In this document: positions 56,236 through 64,000 of the stretch, in pieces
How the letters are laid out: the number at the start of each line of letters is the position of its first letter
How positions within the stretch are numbered: the first letter of the stretch is position 1
NCBI GenBank assembly: GCA_009192285.1
Contig: CM018606.1
Coordinates: 248,001-312,000, forward strand
DNA length: 64,000 bases
Direction of reading: 5' to 3'
Source: Morchella semilibera
Taxonomy: Eukaryota; Ascomycota; Pezizomycetes; Pezizales; Morchellaceae
Translations under genes and position numbers: made by a program
The notes under the pieces: generated by a model
Database searches by the model: none
What the model was told of the DNA's origin: nothing
What the model saw: only the letters and a program-made list of their open reading frames with translations

Positions 56236-56603
56236 TGAAACGGAACGTACTGGTGTGACCGTTCCTTGATATCCGATACTGTATGGCTTTTAAATTTCAG
56301 GGGTATATAACAACCCCCTCCCCCCCCGATCTTCCAAACACGCTCACCACTCATCACCCTGTTTACGCGCCTAGGTTATTATATTAGCTGTCGTGTCTTC
56401 AATATATATATATACGTATACGGCCAGACCCATAAATTAGCATATCTATATCCAGCCTACACTACCACAGCCTAATGCCATCCAACCTCTAGCTTCGACC
56501 ATCACCTGTCGTCTTCACCCCGCTCGCTCGGGGCGCCACTGGAATACAAAATATACCCACGCTCAGCACAGACATATATATACAGGTCTCGATCCGGCTA
56601 GGG

Positions 56604-57383
56604 TCAACAGCAAGAGCGGTCAAGTGCACGTGTTTCCAGCGCGGCCGAGAGACCCCACCCCAGGCACCCCAGCGCGTTGGGGTCGATTAATCTATTAATC
56701 TCGGAGGGGGTTGGGCAGAGGGGGTTGGGCCCCGGCCCCCGCCCCCGCCCCCGCCCGCAGATCAGGCCTCGCCGCCGGGTATAGATGGGCCTCGAGGATC
56801 CGGCGCAAGCCAGAGAGTCGGCTGGCGCTGCTGGGGTGTTTGCTGTGAAGAGTACTGGAGTCACCTCTTCCCCGATGGCTTCGCGGTAGTGCGGAGGGAG
56901 GCGCCGTTCTGGGTTTGTTGGTTGCTCACGGCGATCGGAAGCTGGGAAGAAGCTGGCAATCGTAGAAATTGGGGCAGATGTATATGGGGTGTTCTGCGCC
57001 GTGACCGACGAGGCAGTGGAGAAAAAAGACGGAGTGGGTGTGCTCTTACAATTAACTATTTCGGTATCGACTCCCAACCCCCAATGATCAACTACCAAGG
57101 AATGCATCGCCACAGAGAGGCGATATATAGATACAGATACAAATCCCAACCCGCCACCCAAACCCCCGCGTAAGGAGGTTTTCAATGCCCCGAGACGACT
57201 CCACGTTCGACCGGCGACCTTACACTCGCCCGTACTCCCCCCATACAAATAGGGCTCCCCATTATATATTACCAACACCTTGATAGGACCCCCACCACGG
57301 ATGAGTGCCAAGCTGCTGTTCCTCAACCCCACTGAAACCGTACTACAGAGATGCTCCAGCAAGCGAGCAGATACTCTACTCAT
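56604..57383 (-). CDS. weak hypothetical open frame
   Basis: Uninterrupted 259 codons in GC-rich DNA. A middle part (about SAPISTIASFFPASDRREQP and RRLPPHYREAIGEEVTPVLF) looks protein-like; the C-terminal part is Arg/Gly-rich because it reads through the CCCCCG repeat. No domain and no splice evidence. It may be chance. Confidence 0.25.
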   Translation of the reverse strand: MSRVSARLLEHLCSTVSVGLRNSSLALIRGGGPIKVLVIYNGEPYLYGGSTGECKVAGRTWSRLGALKTSLRGGLGGGLGFVSVSIYRLSVAMHSLVVDHWGLGVDTEIVNCKSTPTPSFFSTASSVTAQNTPYTSAPISTIASFFPASDRREQPTNPERRLPPHYREAIGEEVTPVLFTANTPAAPADSLACAGSSRPIYTRRRGLICGRGRGRGPGPNPLCPTPSEINRLIDPNALGCLGWGLSAALETRALDRSCC

Positions 57384-59335
57384 GGTCTACCGCTCTGTAT
57401 GTGGCACACGTACCCCGTATGTCTCCGCGTCATGGATTATCACTCGAGCGGGTCTGATACATTGTTAGAGCGATTCGGCGCCTGCCAAGGGCCCATCCTC
57501 GGAGAATTGTGCCAGAGGCATGCATGGTAAAGCGGGATGGATCCCTCGTAGATTGCTACCGGCGTCGCATCTTTGACCCGGACTGTATATATATATACAT
57601 GGATTCTCACACGGCCATATAACCTGAACCACAGGCCCGCCCCGGCAGTAAACCCACCCCGGCCGGGATATAGACATGCAGGGGTGATAGGGCGTGCGCC
57701 TGCACCGATAATACAAAATACCACAGTGCCCCCCAATCCTTTCTTGCCAGGGCTGTTAGCAATAGTGCTTCAATCTTCACCGCACCACCCCCGGGGCTGG
57801 CTCAGCGGTTATAGCGCCGGCCCTCCCCTTTGGTGCCGCCTCCTCGCTGCCCCACAGGATGGCACTGTCTCTGGACTATTTATATACCCGACACCTACAC
57901 TTACACCTATATACTTCTGAAGTAGTTCTAGCTCTTTGCCCCTAACCGTGTCCGCCAGCCAGCTGATCAGGTCATCACACCTTAAACATCCTCATCTATA
58001 CAAGCCGGACTCGCCCGCTCTGTTGATCCCGGGGCCTGGCCCCTCGCGGAGTATCTAGAATAGCGCAGCAAGGGCATTTACGCCGCCTCAAGCTTACCCA
58101 GAGCCCGCCGCCACAGCGCCCCCCGCAACCGGTCGATGCGGGCGTGTAATGTATATCTACGCACCCCCGCATCTGCTTCAAGGAAGAGGTGGACTAGGCC
58201 ACACTGGACAAGCAAAACTAGCACTGCATCTACAGTGGACAAACGACGGTTTCGGCTTGTACAAGCGCGGTGTTGCAGCCGGTGGTGGCTTCTCCGCGCG
58301 GGGGTGCCGGCCATGTCTGCATACGAGCGGGACCCCGGATTCTGGTCCTAGGGGCTCGCAGTGAAAGTCACGGCGGGGCTTTGGGGGCACATTCCGGATC
58401 CAGGCAGCTCATGTCAGTGGTTATGGGTCAAGATGTCAAGGCAAAGGCCTTGTTCGCAATACTGGGGCCGCGGTTTCTGGTTGTCTTTTTCACGGCTTCT
58501 CGTGCCCGGCGTGCGGGCTTTGCGGCGGGGGTGTGGGTGTGGTTTATGTGTAGGGCGTGGTATCGGTCCGCCGGTGTCATCAATTTTCGGAGATATCCGC
58601 ATACTGATCATTGACCCACTGCCAGCCAAGACGAACGCCACAAGTGGCGCATGATCCTTCGGTGCCGATTAGAGGGGCTATACTCCCCTACGATGTAATA
58701 TTAGTAAATACCTGATTTAATTAGCGGCTCGCTGGAACCACCTCACCGTGCTCTTCGGGATGTGTACGTACGAGAAAAAGTCTGTATTTGTTATAGTTAC
58801 ATATCCCCATATATCTGGTGCTTTTTTCCCGCTTTCCGTTGTTGCGCATCGTTCTGCTCGCCCATGTGGCCAACCTCAACATGCTACATCGAGGTGGGCC
58901 AAGGGTGGGTGTGTTTGTGTAAAGATCAGAATGTGAGGGTTGAGGTGGAGAGTCTAATAAATGGTATGGTTCTAAGCTAGGTTGTGTATTTATGTTTATC
59001 GTCGGTTATTCATAATTATAAATCAGTATACGCGGACAGGAAAGAAATAAATAAACAAATGAAAATGGCGTGTATACAAAGGAAATTCGTACAAAAGAAG
59101 TGCTGGATGTGGTCTACAGCTTCTCGAATATAGTTATCAACTAATAACGCCCCGTACCCCAAGGTTTTCCGTATGGAGTGATACCATTCCACTATCAAAA
59201 TAATACCTGTCTTTAACATCCGGACTGTGCTGACCGGTAGTCAAGCACCCCCAGATCCTGTCAGCTCAACTAATACCGAACCTTTGTCCTTATCCCCTGC
59301 AATCCTCTGCTGGGCTCTGGTCTCACCCACCGTCC

Positions 59336-59617
59336 CTATATTTTGACGCCTTTTATTATCCGGCCCCAGATAGATATCATCCTCCCTAATCTCCTCTTCG
59401 CCGGCTGGTTGCCAGCATTGTAGTAAACAATGGTATATTCCTTCGCAACGTTTCCACACCTCGCGCAGGGGCAACATTTATCGTAGTTTTTGAGCCTTAG
59501 CTTCTTTAGTATCCTCTTCTTCAGGCCTCTTGTATAGCTCTTTTGCTTGGGCAGGTAGTATCCAATGGCCGAATCATCGTCCTCTAGCAGGCGGCCAAGA
59601 GAAGTGGTGCTGTCCAT
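59336..59617 (-). CDS. hypothetical basic protein with Cys cluster
   Basis: Frame of 93 residues: acidic start MDSTTSLGRLLEDDDS, basic middle (RGLKKRILKKLRLKNY), a CCPCARCG cluster and a basic end. A second minus frame overlaps its 3' half (59241-59477) and reads acidic and plausible, so a spliced longer form using that frame cannot be excluded. Family not recognised. Confidence 0.45.
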   Translation of the reverse strand: MDSTTSLGRLLEDDDSAIGYYLPKQKSYTRGLKKRILKKLRLKNYDKCCPCARCGNVAKEYTIVYYNAGNQPAKRRLGRMISIWGRIIKGVKI

Positions 59618-59974
59618 TGTATACGTAGTTGCGGTGGTTTTGAGTTAGAGGTGGGTAGATAGAGAGCAGAATATTGGTGCTGGTGTCTGTTCTTATTGCC
59701 CATTTTCTTGGGGTGGTAAATTCAAGACGGGCGGTGTTGTCGCTTGGATTTCATGGTAGCCGGGTTTTCAAGGTTGCACAGGAGAGGCCAATGATAGAAA
59801 ATCCGGAAAATGTGCCTCGCCTATTCTAAACACCCCACAACAACCGCGTCCCCCCAATGACTCCCGGAATTTGTCAGTATTACAGAGTGCTCCGCGCCGC
59901 CGAAATAGGCCCAATTTAAATCAAATTTCTTAATTTCTTTGAAGATACCTATGCTATTATTCCCCATATTCTAG

Positions 59975-60520
59975 CTAGGAGCACCCGCAGTTTATATCCA
60001 ACTTGTCACCATCTCCCCTTTTCTTTAAGCCACTGCCTCCAGCCCTCCCCCCCTCCTCCGCGCCCGTACCCCCAGTGCCCCCATCCCCCTCCTCTAACGC
60101 ATAAAGACCTCTCCCGATCTCGATCCTCTTCATCTCACCCCCCTCTGCACCCTCTCCGAAGACCCAGGGCTTAGTCATAGCATCACCAAACTTTTTCGCT
60201 ACCCCGTCAATCTCGATCTTAGCTGATAGCCTTCTCATAGCTAGCTTCACCGGGCTGTTCTGTTTCTTCTTCCCATACCCGCTTTCCTCGCGGTACTCTT
60301 GCTCTGCAGGGGGAACCTCTTGCATCAAGTTGTAAGCGCCTCCTGCGGCCAGCGATCTCTCTGCTTCCGGCACCGTGGGTCGCGGGGTGGCTGCTGTTAT
60401 AGCTTCTGTAGGCGCCACCACACCTCTGGAGTCGGGGTATCGGGGGGTAGTTGATGCGGTAGATAATTCAGCACGCGGTTCCGTCGGCTGCAGATCCGTG
60501 TTATTGGGGGGTTCTGCCAT
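59975..60520 (-). CDS. hypothetical disordered protein
   Basis: 181 residues from MAEPPNNTDLQPTEPR; an upstream in-frame ATG at 60574 would give 199. The N-terminal half is Thr/Pro/Ala-rich, the middle has PVKLAMRRLSAKIEIDGVAK, and the end is Gly/Glu-rich with a terminal NCGCS. The final CGC could be a lipidation-like cysteine tail, but it is not a canonical CaaX box. No domain recognised. Confidence 0.55.
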   Translation of the reverse strand: MAEPPNNTDLQPTEPRAELSTASTTPRYPDSRGVVAPTEAITAATPRPTVPEAERSLAAGGAYNLMQEVPPAEQEYREESGYGKKKQNSPVKLAMRRLSAKIEIDGVAKKFGDAMTKPWVFGEGAEGGEMKRIEIGRGLYALEEGDGGTGGTGAEEGGRAGGSGLKKRGDGDKLDINCGCS

Positions 60521-60802
60521 TATTTTCTGTAACCAGGTCTCTTCAAAGTGGGGGCGCGGCGGGGTCGACGTCAAGTAAACGGTCTATAGAGTGGCAGTGA
60601 TTGAGCTGATGTACTGCTTTTATATGCTTTTCGTAAGGGATCTTGAAGCATAAAAACATGAACACCCTAGACTCTTGTGGGTCGGAACATCCGGGACACT
60701 TGAATACGCTCTTATCCTAATCGAAGGTTTGGTCCAGGTGGTTAATATATAATTAATATTTATGAGCTCGGGCCTAAGCCGGGTTACTAATTTAATGGTG
60801 GG

Positions 60803-61127
60803 CTTCCCGTAGGCGATAGAAACTGTTCCATCGCTATTTAGGTTCTATTCGAGGTTGCAACGGATAGAACATGGGGTACCTACCACAGGAAGTTTTCTAT
60901 CGTTAGGACCCCCTCTCAAAGGGGGGGTGGGTCCTATCTGTTTTGCTCCTTCTATGATTTCTATTGCTTGTTGCAATGAGTACCTTCCACTACTGGACTA
61001 GTAATCGAATAGAACAGAGAGGTCTTTCTTTACCTACGGGAAATTAAATTTGTTTTTGGTTGCTTCTATTCTAGCTATTGAATAGAAAGAAGATAGGGGT
61101 GGGACAGCTTCTATAGCTCACGGGAAG
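60803..61127. mobile_element. 325-bp inverted-repeat element rich in TTCTAT
   Basis: Left end CTTCCCGTAGGCGATAGAAA and right end, read on minus, CTTCCCGTGAGCTATAGAAG form about 22-bp inverted repeats with few mismatches. The interior repeats TTCTAT/ATAGAA about a dozen times on both strands. Target duplication not resolved. Confidence 0.7.
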
Positions 61128-61146
61128 TCCTCTAATATAATAGGTA

Positions 61147-61380
61147 ACATGTACCCAGAGTGTTGGAAAGTGATGCACATTTTGACTAGACAACGCCCAA
61201 ATACTTTATCACAATACAACAAAAGCGTACAAAACCTCTCTACTATACCTAAGTGCTAAGCATATACTTGATGAGGAGTATCTGAACACTCATAATTACC
61301 TTGAAATAGCCTGGTGTGGAAATTGATTCTCGTGTGGCTATGAAACCACCGAATGTGCATCACTTTCAGGGTACATATGT
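61147..61380. mobile_element. 234-bp inverted-repeat element
   Basis: Left end GTACCC...GAAAGTGATGCACATT and right end complement share GTACCC and GAAAGTGATGCACATT. The left arm has an 8-nt insertion between these blocks. No coding capacity. Confidence 0.7.
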
Positions 61381-61784
61381 AACGGAACGAAGAATTGCAG
61401 CGAAAGTTACAATAGTAATCCAGTGGCAATTCTTGTGTAATTCATAATAGCTTTCCATACCATTAATCTAGTTGATGTTGATTTAAGTTTGGGATCCAAT
61501 CTTCCTAAACCCGGGAGTCTAATTCATGATAGAATCCTGGGATAGGTGCGAGTGATAATTTATGATTTTGGCAGGTCTGCCACATTATCAGGAAGTGTGA
61601 TAGGGATCGTACCTGTCAGGGTCAAAGGACTGTCAGTTCACTACTAGAGCTGTTTTTTTCCTTAGTATAAGCTTCTATTCTGTGCACCTTGAATAAAAAG
61701 CAAGTTAGTACACGAGCACCATAGCAGGTCTGCCATACTTGGAGATGACCGACCGGGTGTAGTTGTGCAAGCTGGTCTAAAAGC

Positions 61785-61788
61785 AAAA
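61785..61788 (-). terminator. Pol III terminator of tRNA-Ala
   Basis: TTTT on the minus strand a few bases beyond the 3' end of the tRNA; a second T4 follows at 61779-61782. Confidence 0.6.
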
Positions 61789-61796
61789 GAGAAGAC

Positions 61797-61884
61797 TGGA
61801 CGGACCGGGGATTGAACCCGGGACCTCCTCAACTTTCAATGTTTCCATTGCAAATGAGGCGTCATACCACTAGACCATACGCCC
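61797..61884 (-). tRNA. tRNA-Ala(UGC) with a 16-nt intron
   Basis: Acceptor GGGCGTA/TCCGTCC contains the alanine identity pair G3-U70 and one mismatch. The anticodon stem is CCTCA/TGAGG and the loop reads TT-TGC-A before a 16-nt intron. T arm CCGGG-TTCAATC-CCCGG; discriminator A. Confidence 0.9.
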
Positions 61885-62745
61885 ATGAGATTACCCTCAA
61901 TGGCTTGCTTTTGGACATAATTGGAAGTCAATGAGTGGGAAGATTGAAATCCCCGAAGATTCCCTATCATAGGTGTATTACTTGGTTTAAAGCAATGAAT
62001 ATTGCACGTTCAAACTCGTTAGGGTGTGGAAAACTACTACTATATATATCATCATAGAAGTCCTATGAATACTAGGTGTGAAAGAGACGCGTGCTAAAGT
62101 CTTCTCAGGGGATCGCTACCAACATGCTTGTTGTGAGATGTACATGCGTACTAATCCCGTCCCAGACCCAATCGGTATTTCTTTAGGTGGTGTTCTTGGT
62201 GTGGACTAATACATAAAATACTACAACACCAACCACACCAAAATAGGGGATGGGCACGAGACTACATGCGCACCTACTCACTTACAATGTAAGTACAAGT
62301 ATATATAGTTTTGCCTTAATGGTTAGGGATAGGTCCACAACAAATTTAGCTCTTTGAATGATACTACACGCGAGCGGGGCTGGGGGGTTATCGGCGGTTG
62401 TGGAAGTGGAAACTTAACGGGGGAGTGGGACATTCTCCATCCTCTACGTAAGAGAGATAGGCAACCAAAGTAAAAGCAGGGCTATTACCTAATTGCCGAG
62501 CGTTGAGTCATGGTAAAGGTCTCACTTGAATATTTTTTTTGGAATCGAGTGCATTAGAGAGGTTGAATTTCGAATATTGACCTCGCTCTCATTCATATCT
62601 CTTTAATGCTTCCAACCAACATTTCCCTTAGTGTCTGTAAGAATGGGTATTGCTAAAGAAATTCGTAACGATCGTATGAAGTGCAGAGGTGGAGTGAATA
62701 ATTCGAAGTAATAAACGTCATAAGTACTTAAACCACCCTTTCTTG
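61885..62745. other. intergenic
   Basis: No gene. A degenerate inverted repeat of about 30 bp at 62151-62277 encloses a GGTGTTCTTGGTGTGG/CCAACCACACC hairpin and may be another decayed small element. Confidence 0.45.
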
Positions 62746-64000
62746 TCACATTGCCCATGGCCCGAAGTCTGTCTCTCTGACATCACGCAGGGTGACCAAA
62801 CTTTTGAGAGTATCCTGCACCAAATTGTTACTTCGATCCACATTTTTAGTCGGCCTTTCCCTCCTTTGATTCTGAGCCCCACTCTCATCCCCAGATTCTG
62901 ATACCTGGACGGTACCAAGAATATCAGCACGCTCACGTTTAATCCCAAACCAGTCGTCTAGTGGCGGTCTGACATATACAGGGCTGCTTTTCTTGGACCT
63001 CATGGACCGCCGCTTTATGCTCCCACTGCTAATACCTCTTTGACGGAGTCTCATTTCAAACCAGATACGTTGAGCTTCATCCTCCGGTTCCAAATCATCT
63101 GGAAGTTCTGTTTCCGGAGATGAGTCGATCCCTGCAATAAAAGGTGCTCTATCTTCATTTCTTAGTTCCTTACTCCCACGGTACCGGCAATCCAGATCTA
63201 CTGGTGTGATAGGTAGTGGTTGCAACGTGATACCTGTTGGTTTATCATGAAATGTCTGGGGGCCAGACAACCAAGCTTCTCCACAGTCCCAACCAGTCCC
63301 GGAAAGGTCGTAATTATCTTTCTTGTTCTCGGCATCATAATTGGCCCGATAATCGGGGTATTCGTTTGATACCCTAGTATCTTTGAACTTTCTCTCGACC
63401 CTTTCTCTATATTCAAGCTCCTTTGAAATATCAGTGAGGTCGATCCCCCAAGTCGGTGCCCCATTTGTTATTTCTTGAACTGCTCTGATTGCCTGCGTCG
63501 GATTGCTATGCATACTAGCTACACGTTGAATTAAGACCTTCTTCACATAATCCTTTGCAGTTATAGGTGACATTGGTGGTGATTCCTGTTTATCAACAAG
63601 CTTGTTTCCGGTGGGAGAAAATCTCCACAACGAGTCCTGAGTGAACCTTGAAACCTCGACATGACGTTCGGTTGAGAGTGATGTTGAGTCTGGGAAGTTT
63701 GCATGGCGATATGTTGCCTTAACCGTCAAAAGACGGGTCTGTAATTCTCCTAGGGTTGCTTCCAGGTGTCTCTCAAGCAGTAACCACCGTGGTATAGCCT
63801 CGTGATCACAGTGATTTGTGATATCTGACAAGGTTACATCGCCAACCTGAACTTGAACTAACAAGGTCCTCTTTTCACCTGGCAAGAGCTTTTGGAATCG
63901 TACTTCCCCCATAACAGCCCGAACAGCGCAGTTTTCCCCGGGGGTAAGGTCGATCACAACATCATGTAGGACACCTAAATCAACTGCTGTCCTCAGGAGG
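62746..64000 (-). CDS. C-terminal part of a large hypothetical protein, cut by window end
   Basis: The frame is open to the window edge, so the start lies outside; 418 residues are visible. The first visible part (VVIDLTPGENCAVRAVMGEV, then LLPGEKRTLLVQVQVG) looks like a beta-sandwich domain. A mixed helical region follows (RWLLLERHLEATLGELQTRL). The second half is charged and disordered with RRSMRSKKSSP and ends DFGPWAM. Such a tail is typical of long fungal regulatory or signalling proteins, but I do not recognise the family. The internal ATG codons are not taken as starts. Confidence 0.7.
   Translation of the reverse strand, partial: LLRTAVDLGVLHDVVIDLTPGENCAVRAVMGEVRFQKLLPGEKRTLLVQVQVGDVTLSDITNHCDHEAIPRWLLLERHLEATLGELQTRLLTVKATYRHANFPDSTSLSTERHVEVSRFTQDSLWRFSPTGNKLVDKQESPPMSPITAKDYVKKVLIQRVASMHSNPTQAIRAVQEITNGAPTWGIDLTDISKELEYRERVERKFKDTRVSNEYPDYRANYDAENKKDNYDLSGTGWDCGEAWLSGPQTFHDKPTGITLQPLPITPVDLDCRYRGSKELRNEDRAPFIAGIDSSPETELPDDLEPEDEAQRIWFEMRLRQRGISSGSIKRRSMRSKKSSPVYVRPPLDDWFGIKRERADILGTVQVSESGDESGAQNQRRERPTKNVDRSNNLVQDTLKSLVTLRDVRETDFGPWAM

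Larger units (their letters stand above)
55597..59335. other. GC-rich stretch, no firm gene
   Basis: A repeat copy lies at 56191-56235. A CCCCCG tandem at 56731-56758 can form a G-quadruplex on the minus strand. The minus frame 56604-57383 (259 codons) is listed as a weak candidate. (TA)n runs occur at 56402-56416 and 57586-57598. Confidence 0.4.

Overview
The window looks like nuclear DNA of a filamentous ascomycete fungus. The coding genes carry short introns (40-85 nt) with GTRNGT-type donors and CTAAC-like branch sites. Both tRNA genes have a small intron just 3' of the anticodon. Genes are sparse, and most of the sequence between them is non-coding and rich in small repeats and inverted-repeat elements. 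A Pezizomycete (truffle or cup-fungus lineage) would fit the low gene density and short introns, but that is inference only.

The left arm (0-12.6 kb) holds four divergent serine/threonine protein kinase genes, all on the minus strand (879-2592, 5192-6154, 8351-9349, 11201-12586). A fifth lies at 38144-39367 in the same orientation. All five keep the catalytic Lys, Glu, HRD and DFG. Three of them share the same five introns at the same places and phases, one keeps only the two 5' introns, and one has none. This is a locally expanded paralogous family caught during intron loss.

Between 17 and 45 kb the coding content is mostly short, highly helical orphan proteins: 17396, 18173, 20580, 34982 and 36092 on plus; 29179, 30309 and 44049 on minus. 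There is also a 535-residue protein (23039-24646) that ends in a piggyBac-like cysteine-rich module. The two minus genes at 29-30.7 kb are clear paralogues of each other. The three plus genes at 17-21 kb may be related to each other. Stretches without genes hold minisatellites, homopolymer G/C runs, a T-rich low-complexity tract, a 14-bp-duplication-flanked short retroposon and a 885-bp inverted-repeat element.

From 46.9 to 48.4 kb five small inverted-repeat elements stand side by side, four of them with TA target duplications. Two of these share a single TA. The GC-richer stretch 49.5-58.6 kb then carries recognisable conserved genes: a proline/glutamine-repeat, cysteine-tailed CYSTM-like membrane protein, an E2-like (AKTIP/FTS-type) ubiquitin-conjugating variant without the catalytic cysteine, and tRNA-Arg(CCU). 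The right end has two hypothetical genes, two more inverted-repeat elements, tRNA-Ala(UGC), and the 3' part of a large gene running out of the window.

Gene models were spliced by eye. All exon sums were checked to keep frame, but no homology search was possible.
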